The translations under genes were made by a program, and so were the position numbers. From contig CAVTFR010000013.1 of the NCBI GenBank assembly GCA_963734025.1, forward strand, positions 62,001 to 126,000: a stretch of DNA of 64,000 bases, read 5' to 3'. The notes under the pieces are model-generated. The model saw only the letters and a program-made list of their open reading frames with translations, was not told where the DNA came from and ran no database searches. Below are positions 1 to 8,672 of this stretch, piece by piece; within the stretch, counting starts at the first letter, position 1, and each line of letters begins with the position of its first letter. Source of the DNA: JACVRW01 sp963734025. GTDB lineage: Bacteria > Actinomycetota > Thermoleophilia > Solirubrobacterales > Thermoleophilaceae.

Positions 1-2
1 AG

Positions 3-1805
3 CAACGAGGCAAGGGCAGGAAGGGCTCGCTCGAAAATCCCGAGGTCTACGAGAACGTCCCGGGACACGTCATCCCGATCATCGCGCACGAGTTCGATGA
101 CTTCGACAACGAGGCCGAGAAGTTCCTCGCGGGCGACACGCCCGAGGACGAGTTCATCGGGTTCCGGCTGAAGCAGGGCGTCTACGGACAGCGCCAGGCC
201 GACGTCCAGATGTGCCGCATCAAGCTGCCGATGGGCGGCGTGACGCCTGAGCAGATGGAGATGTTCGCCGACGTGGTCGAGGAGTACGCGCCGCTCGACA
301 AGGGCCACATCACGACGCGCCAGAACATCCAGATCCATCACATCCCGCTGCGCGACATGGCCGAGCTGATCCGCAAGGTCTCCGACGCCGGCCTGTCCTC
401 GCGCGAGGGCTGCGGCAACACGGTCCGCAACGTCACCGGCGACCCGTGGGCCGGCATCACAGAGGGCGAGCTGTTCGACATCACCCCCTACGCGGGCGCG
501 TACGTGCGCTACTTCGTGCGCCACCCCACGACGCAGCTGATGCCGCGCAAGGTCAAGACCGCCTTCACGGCGACCGACGAGGACCGCGCGATCACCGGCA
601 TCCACGACATCGCCTTCATCCCGCGCGTCCGCAATGGCGTGCGCGGCGTCGAGATGCGCGTGGGCGGCGGCACCTCGATCATGCCGCGCGTCGCCCCCAC
701 GCTGTACGAGTTCGTCGAGCTCGACAACGGCGACTTCCTGAAGGTCTCGGAGGCGGTTTTCCGCATCTTCGACCGCCAGGAGTGGCTGCGGGTGAACCGC
801 GCCCGCGCGCGCATCAAGGTGCTGATCGACAAGATCGGCATCGACGCCTTCCGCGATCTGGTCGAGGAGGAGCTCGCCGGCGACTGGGTCGCCGAGCGCG
901 ACTTCGACCCGGCGCCGCTCCTGTTCGAGGACGACGAGGAGGCGAACGCGCCGCAGCCGCTCGCCCACTACGCCCAGCCGAACGGCGACGGCACGGCCTT
1001 CGAGCTGTTCCGCGCCTCGAACGTGGAGCCCCAGCGCCAGCAGGGCTTCTCGAGCGTGCAGGTGCGCGTCGTGCGCGGAGACCTGACGCCGGAGCAGTTC
1101 CGCGGCCTCGCGCAGATCATGCGCCATTACTCGGGCGGCTACGCCCGCACGACGGTCGAGCAGAACCTGCTGCTGCGCTGGGTACGCGACGAGTCGCTCT
1201 ACGAGGTCTGGCGCGCGCTCGACGAGCTCGGACTCGGCGGCGCCGGAGCCGGCACGATCGTGGACACGGTCTCGTGCCCGGGCACGGACTCGTGCAAGCT
1301 CGGCATCACGAGCTCGATGGGCCTCAACCGCGCCGTCATGGAGCGCGTCGAGGCGATGAAGATCGACGACCCGCTCACGAGGCGGATCCACATCAAGATG
1401 TCCGGCTGCCCCAACGGCTGCAGCCAGCACCACATCGCGAACATCGGGTTCTACGGCGCGTCGATCAAGGTCGGCGAGCACACGATCCCGGCCTACGTCG
1501 CCCACATCGGCGGCCGCTACGAGGGCGGTGAGGTCGTCTACGGCAACCGCCTGAAGGTCCGGCTCGCGGCCAAGCGCGTGCCCGAGGCGGTCGAGCGCTG
1601 GATCCGCATGTACGAGGCCGAGCGCCAGGACGGCGAGGAGTTCAACGCCTACGCGGAGCGGGTCGGCACTACCCGCTTCGAGGAGGAAGCGAAGCCGCTC
1701 GCGCTCCCGATCGAGTTCAGCCTCGAGAACATGAATCACTTCATCGACTGGCAGCGCAAGGAGCCCTTCCAGGTCATCCGGGGTGAGGGCGAATGCGCGG
1801 TCTAG
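3..1805 (+). CDS. sir: Ferredoxin-type sulfite (nitrite/sulfite) reductase, 5'-truncated by the window edge
   Basis: Siroheme/[4Fe-4S] reductase taking sulfite to sulfide with six electrons, cytoplasmic. The reading frame is already open at base 3, so the true start lies upstream; the visible part is about 600 codons. The cluster/siroheme motif is complete: C-X5-C in SCPGTDSCK and C-X3-C in GCPNGCS, after two ferrodoxin-like and siroheme half-domains. The sequence alone does not separate sulfite from nitrite reductases, but cysH overlaps its 3' end by 13 bases and cysD, cysN and a TauE/SafE permease follow, so sulfite is the likely substrate. First visible gene of a sulfate-assimilation operon. 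Confidence 0.9.
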   Translation, partial: QRGKGRKGSLENPEVYENVPGHVIPIIAHEFDDFDNEAEKFLAGDTPEDEFIGFRLKQGVYGQRQADVQMCRIKLPMGGVTPEQMEMFADVVEEYAPLDKGHITTRQNIQIHHIPLRDMAELIRKVSDAGLSSREGCGNTVRNVTGDPWAGITEGELFDITPYAGAYVRYFVRHPTTQLMPRKVKTAFTATDEDRAITGIHDIAFIPRVRNGVRGVEMRVGGGTSIMPRVAPTLYEFVELDNGDFLKVSEAVFRIFDRQEWLRVNRARARIKVLIDKIGIDAFRDLVEEELAGDWVAERDFDPAPLLFEDDEEANAPQPLAHYAQPNGDGTAFELFRASNVEPQRQQGFSSVQVRVVRGDLTPEQFRGLAQIMRHYSGGYARTTVEQNLLLRWVRDESLYEVWRALDELGLGGAGAGTIVDTVSCPGTDSCKLGITSSMGLNRAVMERVEAMKIDDPLTRRIHIKMSGCPNGCSQHHIANIGFYGASIKVGEHTIPAYVAHIGGRYEGGEVVYGNRLKVRLAAKRVPEAVERWIRMYEAERQDGEEFNAYAERVGTTRFEEEAKPLALPIEFSLENMNHFIDWQRKEPFQVIRGEGECAV

Positions 1806-2404
1806 AGCTCGACGCCCAGGAAACGCTCAGCCAGGCGATCGAGCGCCACCACCCGCGGCTCGTCATGGCCTGCTCCTTCCAGAAGGAGGAGTCGGTGCTC
1901 ATCGACCTGCTCATGCGCATCGAGCCCTCGGCACGCGTGTTCACGATCGACACCGGCGTGCTCTTCCCCGAGACATACGAGGTCTGGCGCAAGATCGAGG
2001 ACCGCTACGGCCTGGGCATCGAGGTCATGGATGCCGGGCCCCCCAACGGGACGCCCTGGAGCGCCTCGAACTGCTGCGGCGCCCGCAAGGTCGAGGCGCT
2101 CGACCTCGCCTTGGCCGGCGTTGACGCCTGGATCACCGGGATCCGGCGCGAGCAGTCCCCAACGCGGGCAGACGCGGACACCGTGGAATGGGACGCCGTC
2201 CGTGGGGTATGGAAGGTCAATCCGCTCGCGGAATGGACCTCCGAGGACGTGTGGCGCTATGTCTCCGACCACGATCTGCCCTACCATCCGCTGCACGACA
2301 GGGGGTATGAATCCATCGGATGCGCTCCCTGCACGCTGCCCGGCAACGGCCGCGAGGGCCGTTGGGCGGGGCAGCAGAAGACCGAGTGCGGTCTTCACGT
2401 ATGA
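1793..2404 (+). CDS. cysH: Assimilatory APS reductase (CysH, [4Fe-4S] type)
   Basis: Reduces adenylyl sulfate to sulfite using thioredoxin. The 203-residue protein has the two cysteine pairs that mark the iron-sulfur APS reductases (NCCGARK, then GCAPCT) and the C-terminal catalytic cysteine motif ECGLH. PAPS-specific enzymes lack these cysteine pairs. It is somewhat shorter at the N terminus than many homologues; ATG 1793 is used, just after GAGG in the end of the reductase gene, which it overlaps by 13 bases. No APS kinase is encoded in the cluster, which agrees with direct use of APS. Confidence 0.92.
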   Translation: MRGLELDAQETLSQAIERHHPRLVMACSFQKEESVLIDLLMRIEPSARVFTIDTGVLFPETYEVWRKIEDRYGLGIEVMDAGPPNGTPWSASNCCGARKVEALDLALAGVDAWITGIRREQSPTRADADTVEWDAVRGVWKVNPLAEWTSEDVWRYVSDHDLPYHPLHDRGYESIGCAPCTLPGNGREGRWAGQQKTECGLHV

Positions 2405-2428
2405 GCGCTTCCCCTTAAGGCAACACCT

Positions 2429-3379
2429 ATGAGCACGATCGAGTTCCCGCGTATCCTGCCGCCCGACGAGGCGATGAACTACGAGGTTTCACACCTGCGG
2501 GCGATCGAGGCCGAGGCCATCCACGTGATCCGTGAGGTGGCGGCCGAGCTCGAGCGCGGCGTGCTGCTCTTCTCCGGCGGCAAGGACTCGGCGGTGCTCC
2601 TGCACCTCGCGCGCAAGGCGTTCTGGCCGGCGGCGCTGCCGTTCCCGGTGATGCACGTCGACACGGGGCACAACTTCCCCGAGGTGCTCGAGTACCGCGA
2701 TCGCATGGTCGCGGACATGGGCGCGCGGCTCGTGGTCGCGTCGGTGCAGGACTCGATCGACAACGGCCGCGTCGTCGAGGAGAGCGGCCCGCGCGCGTCG
2801 CGCAACCGGCTCCAGTCCGTCACGCTCCTCGACGCGATCGAGGAGCACGGCTTCAAGGCCGCCTTCGGCGGCGCCCGCCGCGACGAGGAGCGGGCCCGCG
2901 CGAAGGAGCGCATCCTCTCCTTCCGCGACGACTTCGGGCAGTGGGACCCGAAGGTCCAGCGCCCCGAGCTCTGGAACCTCTACAACGGCTTCGTCAAGCC
3001 GGGCGAGCACGTGCGCGTCTTCCCGCTCTCGAACTGGACCGAGCTCGACGTCTGGGAGTACATCCGCGTGGAGGGCATCCATCTGCCCTCGATCTACTTC
3101 GCCCACACGCGCGAGGTCTTCAAGCGTGACGGCATGCTGTACGCGACCTCCGAGTTCGTCGAGCTGCTGCCGAACGAGACGTCGTTCGAGGAGTCGGTGC
3201 GCTTCCGCACCGTTGGCGACATGAGCTGCACGGGCGCGGTTCGCTCGACCGCGGCGAGCCTCGACGAGGTCGTGCTGGAGATCGCCGCCACGCGCATCAC
3301 CGAGCGCGGCGAGACGCGCGCCGACGACCGCGTGTCGGAGGCCGCCATGGAGGACCGCAAGAAGGAGGGCTACTTCTGA
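2429..3379 (+). CDS. cysD: Sulfate adenylyltransferase subunit 2 (CysD)
   Basis: Small catalytic subunit of ATP sulfurylase, making adenylyl sulfate from ATP and sulfate. The 316 residues carry the PP-loop SGGKDSAVLLHLARKAF near residue 50 and the family's conserved GARRDEE and C-terminal SxRSTAASLDEV-like region (CTGAVRSTAASLDEV). Length is normal for CysD. ATG 2429 follows TAAGG by 8 bases. It sits 24 bases after cysH and 26 before cysN, so it is co-transcribed with both; CysN is its regulatory GTPase partner. Confidence 0.95.
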   Translation: MSTIEFPRILPPDEAMNYEVSHLRAIEAEAIHVIREVAAELERGVLLFSGGKDSAVLLHLARKAFWPAALPFPVMHVDTGHNFPEVLEYRDRMVADMGARLVVASVQDSIDNGRVVEESGPRASRNRLQSVTLLDAIEEHGFKAAFGGARRDEERARAKERILSFRDDFGQWDPKVQRPELWNLYNGFVKPGEHVRVFPLSNWTELDVWEYIRVEGIHLPSIYFAHTREVFKRDGMLYATSEFVELLPNETSFEESVRFRTVGDMSCTGAVRSTAASLDEVVLEIAATRITERGETRADDRVSEAAMEDRKKEGYF

Positions 3380-3405
3380 GCAGCGTCTCCTCCAACGGAG
3401 CGGCC

Positions 3406-4662
3406 GTGGCGGGCCCACCGTCCGAGCTCGTCCGCTTCGCGACAGCCGGCTCTGTCGACGACGGCAAGTCGACGCTCATCGGCCGGCTCCTGTTCGACAC
3501 GAAGTCGATCTTCGAGGACCAGCTCGAGCACGTCGAGGAGACCTCCCGGCGGCGCGGCGACGGCTACGTCAACCTCGCGCTGCTCACCGACGGCCTGCGC
3601 GCCGAGCGCGAGCAGGGCATCACGATCGACGTCGCGTACCGCTACTTCCACACGCCGCGGCGCAAGTTCATCATCGCCGACACGCCCGGCCACGAGCAGT
3701 ACACGCGCAACATGGTCACGGGCGCCTCGACGGCGGACCTCGCGCTGATCCTCCTGGACGCGCGCAAGGGCGTGCTGGAGCAGTCGCGCCGGCACGCGTT
3801 CATCGCGTCGCTGCTGCGGATCCCGCACCTCGTCGTCTGCGTCAACAAGATGGACCTGGTCGACTTCGACCAGGAGGTCTTCGAGCGGATCACGTCGGAG
3901 TTCTCGGGCTGGGCCGCGAAGCTCGACATCCACGATCTCACCTTCATCCCGATCTCCGCGCTGCACGGGGACAACGTCGTCGAGCGCTCGGCGCGAATGC
4001 CCTGGTACGAGGGCACCTCGCTGCTCTACCACCTGGAGCACGTGCACGTGGCTTCGGATCGCAACCTCCAAGACCCGCGCTTCCCGGTCCAGTGGGTGGT
4101 CCGGCCGATGTCGGACGAGCATCATGACTACCGCGGATACGCCGGCGAGGTCGCCTCGGGGGTGTTCCGCGCGGGCGACGAGGTGGTCGTCCTACCCTCC
4201 GGGCGTGAGAGCCGGATAGCCGCGATCGACAGCTACGAGGGCGAGATGGACGAGGCCTACCCGCCGCTGTCGGTGACGCTGCGGCTCGAGGACGACATCG
4301 ACGTCTCGCGCGGCGACATGATCTGCCGCGACCACAACCGCCCGATCGAGGCGCGCGAGATCGACGCGATGGTCTGCTGGATGGCGGAGCGCCCACTCTC
4401 CCCGCGCGGCCGTTACCGCATCAAGCACACGACGCGCACGGCGCTCGCGAAGATCGACGAGGTCCGCTACCGGATCGACGTCAACACCCTGCACCGCGAC
4501 GAAGAGGCGGGCGGCCTGCAGCTGAACGAGATCGGCCGCCTCAAGCTGCGGCTCTCCTCGCCCCTGTTCGTCGACCAGTACAGGCGCAACCGCGCGACGG
4601 GCAGCTTCATCCTCATCGACGAGTCGACGAACGACACCGTCGGTGCAGGGATGGTCCTCTAG
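3406..4662 (+). CDS. cysN: Sulfate adenylyltransferase subunit 1, GTPase (CysN)
   Basis: EF-Tu-like GTPase that drives the ATP sulfurylase reaction of CysD. The G-domain motifs are visible: GSVDDGKSTL (P loop), DTPGHEQYTRNM (G3), NKMD (G4), then the beta-barrel domains. At 418 residues it ends after the barrels; there is no fused APS kinase as in CysNC proteins. GTG 3406 is used, with GGAG a few bases upstream. Last of the three sulfate-activation/reduction genes before the permease. Confidence 0.95.
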   Translation: MAGPPSELVRFATAGSVDDGKSTLIGRLLFDTKSIFEDQLEHVEETSRRRGDGYVNLALLTDGLRAEREQGITIDVAYRYFHTPRRKFIIADTPGHEQYTRNMVTGASTADLALILLDARKGVLEQSRRHAFIASLLRIPHLVVCVNKMDLVDFDQEVFERITSEFSGWAAKLDIHDLTFIPISALHGDNVVERSARMPWYEGTSLLYHLEHVHVASDRNLQDPRFPVQWVVRPMSDEHHDYRGYAGEVASGVFRAGDEVVVLPSGRESRIAAIDSYEGEMDEAYPPLSVTLRLEDDIDVSRGDMICRDHNRPIEAREIDAMVCWMAERPLSPRGRYRIKHTTRTALAKIDEVRYRIDVNTLHRDEEAGGLQLNEIGRLKLRLSSPLFVDQYRRNRATGSFILIDESTNDTVGAGMVL

Positions 4663-4689
4663 CCGGGCGCTCTCTAGGCTCATCCGCCT

Positions 4690-5640
4690 ATGGACTTCGC
4701 CCTCATCGGCTTCGGCCTCGGGGTCGGCATCCTTATTGGCATGACCGGCATCGGCGGCGGGTCGCTGATGACGCCGATGCTGATTCTCGTCTTCGGGGTC
4801 ACGCCGGTCACGGCGATCGGCACGGACCTGGCCTACGCGGCGGTCACGAAGACGGTCGGCGGCTACAAGCACTGGCGGCAGAAGACGGTCGACCTGAAGT
4901 TGTCGACCTGGATGGCGCTCGGCTCGGTGCCCGCGGCGGTCGGCGGCGTGTACGTGCTCTCGCTGCTCGAGGACTGGGCGGGCCGCGAGTTCGACGACCT
5001 GCTGCTGACGATCCTCGCCGGAGCGCTGCTGCTGACGGGCATCGCCACGCTCGTGCGCGCCTTCCTGAAGAGCATGCACGCGCGCGAGCGCGCGACGGTC
5101 GAGATGGACCGGCGCCACAAGATCGCCGCCGTCACGCTCGGGGTGTGCGTCGGCTTCGTCCTTGGCGTGACCTCCGCCGGCAGCGGCGCGCTGATCGCCG
5201 TGGGGCTGATCCTCGGATTCCGGTTGATCCCGACGCGAGTCGTCGGCACGGACGTCTTCCATGCGGCCATCCTGCTCTGGGCGGCTGGGCTCGCCCACAT
5301 CGTCGCCGGCAACGTCGACTTCGGGCTCGCGGGCAACATCCTGATCGGGTCGGTGCCCGGCGTGTGGCTCGGCAGCCACTGGTCCGTGCGCGTGGAGCCG
5401 GCCGTGCTGCGGACGACGCTCGCGGTCGTGCTGATCGGCGCCGGCACGGCGCTCCTCATCAAGGCCGGGCTCGGGATCCCGACGTGGGTCCTGATCCCCT
5501 TCCCGGTGGGCGTCGTGATCCTGCTGATCGTCACGATGGTGCGCGAGAGCCGAGCCAAGGCGGCGGCCGCCACGGCCGCCGCGGCAAGGTACGCGCGCGC
5601 ACAGCCAGCGCCGAAGCCGGTGGAGGAGCTGACGCCGTGA
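4690..5640 (+). CDS. TauE/SafE family sulfite/sulfonate-type permease
   Basis: Integral membrane protein of 316 residues with about eight hydrophobic segments in two homologous halves. The family signature begins with the N-terminal GxGIGGGSLMTPML and recurs in the second half (GVTSAGSGALIAVGLIL). Members export sulfite or move sulfonates and sulfate. Its position 27 bases behind cysN suggests sulfate uptake or export of excess sulfite here; direction and substrate are inference. The last residues are Ala-rich and polar. Its stop TGA overlaps the start of the next gene (TGATG). Confidence 0.85.
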   Translation: MDFALIGFGLGVGILIGMTGIGGGSLMTPMLILVFGVTPVTAIGTDLAYAAVTKTVGGYKHWRQKTVDLKLSTWMALGSVPAAVGGVYVLSLLEDWAGREFDDLLLTILAGALLLTGIATLVRAFLKSMHARERATVEMDRRHKIAAVTLGVCVGFVLGVTSAGSGALIAVGLILGFRLIPTRVVGTDVFHAAILLWAAGLAHIVAGNVDFGLAGNILIGSVPGVWLGSHWSVRVEPAVLRTTLAVVLIGAGTALLIKAGLGIPTWVLIPFPVGVVILLIVTMVRESRAKAAAATAAAARYARAQPAPKPVEELTP

Positions 5641-6659
5641 TGGTCGTGATGACACCGGAGGCGACCCCGGCTCAGATCGAGGCGGTGGTCGAGCGGCTCG
5701 AGGCCGCCGGCGTGCACGCGAAGGTGATGCCCGGCGAGCTGACCACCGCGATCGGCGCGATCGGCGATCCCGAGGGCGTGCGCGAGATGGGCCTCGAGGG
5801 CCTTCCCGGCGTCGACCAGGTGATCCCGATCTCGCGGCCGTACAAGCTTGCCTCGAGCGAGCTCTCCCATCACGCGCCGACGGTCGTCGAGGTCGACGGC
5901 CGCCGCGTGGGCGGCGGGGAGACCTTCTGCCTGATCGCCGGCCCCTGCACGGTCGAGTCGCCCGAGCAGACGCGCGCGGTGGCGCGCGTCGTCGCCGACG
6001 CGGGCGCGTCGATGCTGCGCGGCGGAGCCTTCAAGCCGCGCACCTCGCCGTTCTCCTTCCAGGGGCTCGGCGACGAGGCGCTCGGCATCCTCGCCGAGGT
6101 GCGTGCCGAGACCGGCCTCCCCGTTGTGAGCGAGATGACGGCCGCCGAGCTGGCCGACCGCTTCGCCGAGACGGTCGACGTGATCCAGGTCGGCGCGCGC
6201 AACATGCAGAACTACGGCCTGCTCGAGGTGGTCGGCAAGCTCGGCAAGCCGGTGCTCCTGAAGCGCGGCCTCTCATCGACCCTCGACGAGCTGCTGCAGG
6301 CGGCGGACTACGTGCTCAAGGAGGGAAACGGCGACGTGATCCTCTGCGAGCGCGGCATCCGCACGTTCGACACGGCGATGCGCTTCACGCTCGATCTGGG
6401 GGCGGTGCCGTGGCTGAAGCTGCACACTCATCTGCCGGTGATCGTCGACCCGAGTCACGCCTCGGGCGACCGGCGGCTCGTGGGGCCGCTGTCGCGCGCG
6501 GCCGCGGCGGTCGGTGCCGACGGCATCATCGTCGAGGTTGCCGAGGACCCGGAGCTGGCGCTCTGCGACGGGCCCCAGCAGCTCTACGCGCGCGACTTCC
6601 CTGAGTTCGCGCGCCAGATCGAGGCGCACGCCGGGCTCGTCGGCCGCGCACTCGCGTAG
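5640..6659 (+). CDS. aroF: 3-deoxy-7-phosphoheptulonate (DAHP) synthase, type I with N-terminal regulatory domain
   Basis: First enzyme of the shikimate pathway, condensing phosphoenolpyruvate and erythrose 4-phosphate. About 339 residues: an N-terminal ferredoxin-like (FL/ACT-like) domain (residues 1-75), as in the Thermotoga enzyme, then the TIM barrel with IAGPCTVES, RGGAFKPRTSPFSFQG, GARNMQN, KRG and the metal-ligand segment DPSHASG. ATG 5640 is chosen, giving the family's normal length; GTG 5637 directly before it would add one residue. GGAGG lies at 5622-5626. It overlaps the permease stop by one base, so it is probably part of the sulfur operon transcript. Confidence 0.92.
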   Translation: MVVMTPEATPAQIEAVVERLEAAGVHAKVMPGELTTAIGAIGDPEGVREMGLEGLPGVDQVIPISRPYKLASSELSHHAPTVVEVDGRRVGGGETFCLIAGPCTVESPEQTRAVARVVADAGASMLRGGAFKPRTSPFSFQGLGDEALGILAEVRAETGLPVVSEMTAAELADRFAETVDVIQVGARNMQNYGLLEVVGKLGKPVLLKRGLSSTLDELLQAADYVLKEGNGDVILCERGIRTFDTAMRFTLDLGAVPWLKLHTHLPVIVDPSHASGDRRLVGPLSRAAAAVGADGIIVEVAEDPELALCDGPQQLYARDFPEFARQIEAHAGLVGRALA

Positions 6660-6687
6660 ACGCGCGAGCTCAGATACTCTCCGGTAT

Positions 6688-8058
6688 GTGAAAACCGAGC
6701 TGCCGCCCGGCCCGCGCACGCCTCAGCCGCTTCAGACGCTGCGCTGGATCGTCCGTCCCACCGCGTTCATGGAGGAGTGCAGCCGCCGCTACGGCGACTC
6801 GTTCACGCTCAAGATCGCCAACGAGGGGACGTGGGTCTTCATCACCGAGCCCGACTCGATCAAGCAGGTGTTCACGGGCGACCCGCGGCTGCTACACGCC
6901 GGCGAGGCGAACGTCGTCCTGCTGCCGGTGCTGGGCTCGAACTCGGTGCTGCTGCTCGACGAGACGGCGCACATGCGCCAGCGCAAGTTGATGCTGCCGC
7001 CCTTCCACGGGGACCGGCTGCGCGGCTACGCGGAGACGATGCGCGAGGTGACGGAGGAGGCGATCGCCTCCTGGCCGCTCGGCGAGCCGCTCGCCACCCG
7101 CCCGCTGATGCAGGCGCTGACCCTCGAGATCATCATGCGCACGGTCTTCGGCGTGCAGGACGAGGAGCGCAAGGCCCGCCTCGGGGCCACGCTCTCTGAG
7201 CTGCTCCGCTGGGGCGCCGACCCGCGTCGCCTCACGCTCGGCATCGCCCTCGGCCCACAGCGAGTGATCCGTCTCGGGATGTGGCGGCGCGTGCTCGACC
7301 CGGCCGACAGCGCCATCTACGACGAGATCGCGGCGCACCGCGAGGCGGGCGGGCTCGAGGAGCGCGACGACGTGATGTCGCTGCTCCTCCAGGCGCGCCA
7401 CGCAGAAGACGACGCTCCGGTCCGGGCCGAGCCCGGGCGCTCCCGCACGGCGGGCAGCCCGATGTCGGACCAGGAGTTGCGTGACGAGCTGATGACGCTG
7501 CTGGTCGCCGGCCACGAGACCACGGCGACCGGGCTGGCCTGGGCCCTCGAGCGGCTCGTCCGCCATCCGAACGCGCTCGAGCGGCTGCGCGAGGGCGACG
7601 ACGAGTATGCGGACGCGGTCGTCAAGGAGACGCTCCGCTTGCGCCCGCCGATCGCGATCGTGCTGCGCCGGCTCCGCGAGCCGATGGAGATCGGTGGCCG
7701 CCTCCTCCCCGCCGGCGTGAACCTCGTGCCCTGCATCTACCTCATGCACCGCCGGGCGGACATCTATCCGGATCCGCACGCGTTCCGGCCCGAGCGCTTC
7801 CTCGAGGGCCAGGGCGGGACGTACACCTGGATCCCGTTCGGCGGCGGCGTGCGGCGCTGCCTCGGCGCGAGCTTCGCCCAGCTCGAGATGCGCATCGCGC
7901 TGCAGACACTCGCGCGCCGGCTCGACCTGCGGGCGGCCGACTCGCGCTCCGAGCGGATCGTCCGGCGCGCGATCATCATGTCGCCGTCGCGCGAGGGCGA
8001 GATCGTGGCGCGCGCTCGCACCGCGGACCGGCCGGCCGCTGGCGCGATCGCCGCGTGA
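6688..8058 (+). CDS. Cytochrome P450
   Basis: Heme-thiolate monooxygenase of 456 residues, soluble. I-helix oxygen-binding motif AGHETT at about residues 274-279, ExxR (ETLR) at 314-317, PERF region, and heme loop FGGGVRRCLG with the proximal cysteine near residue 391. GTG 6688 is the best start because the conserved proline-rich N terminus (LPPGPRTP) follows at once; there is no good ribosome site, and an upstream ATG at 6686 is immediately closed. Substrate unknown. It overlaps the next gene, a TetR regulator, by four bases (GTGA), so the two are co-expressed. No ferredoxin partner is visible nearby. Confidence 0.92.
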   Translation: MKTELPPGPRTPQPLQTLRWIVRPTAFMEECSRRYGDSFTLKIANEGTWVFITEPDSIKQVFTGDPRLLHAGEANVVLLPVLGSNSVLLLDETAHMRQRKLMLPPFHGDRLRGYAETMREVTEEAIASWPLGEPLATRPLMQALTLEIIMRTVFGVQDEERKARLGATLSELLRWGADPRRLTLGIALGPQRVIRLGMWRRVLDPADSAIYDEIAAHREAGGLEERDDVMSLLLQARHAEDDAPVRAEPGRSRTAGSPMSDQELRDELMTLLVAGHETTATGLAWALERLVRHPNALERLREGDDEYADAVVKETLRLRPPIAIVLRRLREPMEIGGRLLPAGVNLVPCIYLMHRRADIYPDPHAFRPERFLEGQGGTYTWIPFGGGVRRCLGASFAQLEMRIALQTLARRLDLRAADSRSERIVRRAIIMSPSREGEIVARARTADRPAAGAIAA

Positions 8059-8672
8059 GCGACGCTCCGCTCACGCGCAAGGAGCGCCAGGCCCACACTC
8101 GGGCACGGCTCATGCGCTCGGCCGCCAAGGTGGCGGCCATGCGTGGTCTCGAGGGCGCCTCGCTCGACCTGGTCGCGGAGGAGGCGGGCTTCACGAAGGG
8201 CGCCGTCTACGCGAACTTCGAGAGCAAGGAGGCGCTCTTCCTCGCCATGCTCGACGAGCGCTTCGCGCAGCGCCTCGCGGAAATCGACCGCGTGCTCCAC
8301 GGCGGCGGCACCATCGAGGAGCAGGCCCGCCGCGCGGGGGGCGACTTCATCGCCGCGATCGCCGCCGAGCCCGAGTGGGAGCGGCTCTTCTTCGAGTTCG
8401 CCGTCTACGCCGCCCGCAACGACGACTTCCGCGCCGAGCTCGTCGAGCGCTACCGCAGCCTGCGCGAGCGGATCGCGGCGCTGCTCGAGGCGCGCGCGGC
8501 CGAGCTCGGGATCGAGCCGGCGATCCCGGCGAGGCAGGTGGCGCTGATGACGTTCGCGATGGCGAACGGGGTGGCGCTCGAACGCCTGCTCGAGCCCGAG
8601 GCTGTCGACGACGAGCTGTTCCCGGCGATGCTCGCGACGTTCTTCGCGGGGCTTGCGCCGCGGGGCAGCTAG
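8055..8672 (+). CDS. TetR/AcrR family transcriptional regulator
   Basis: 205 residues. The N-terminal helix-turn-helix lies at about residues 15-60 (LVAEEAGFTKGAVYANFESK), followed by an all-helical ligand-binding domain of no obvious relative. GTG start inside the stop codon of the P450 gene indicates translational coupling; it probably controls the P450 and itself in response to a P450 substrate (inference). The 3' end overlaps the end of the convergent hydrolase gene by four bases, leaving no room for a terminator. Confidence 0.88.
   Translation: MSDAPLTRKERQAHTRARLMRSAAKVAAMRGLEGASLDLVAEEAGFTKGAVYANFESKEALFLAMLDERFAQRLAEIDRVLHGGGTIEEQARRAGGDFIAAIAAEPEWERLFFEFAVYAARNDDFRAELVERYRSLRERIAALLEARAAELGIEPAIPARQVALMTFAMANGVALERLLEPEAVDDELFPAMLATFFAGLAPRGS

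Noticed and set aside
4192..5655. 487-codon minus-strand open frame
   Set aside because: Shadow of cysN and the permease; low-complexity His/Arg/Asp-rich translation.
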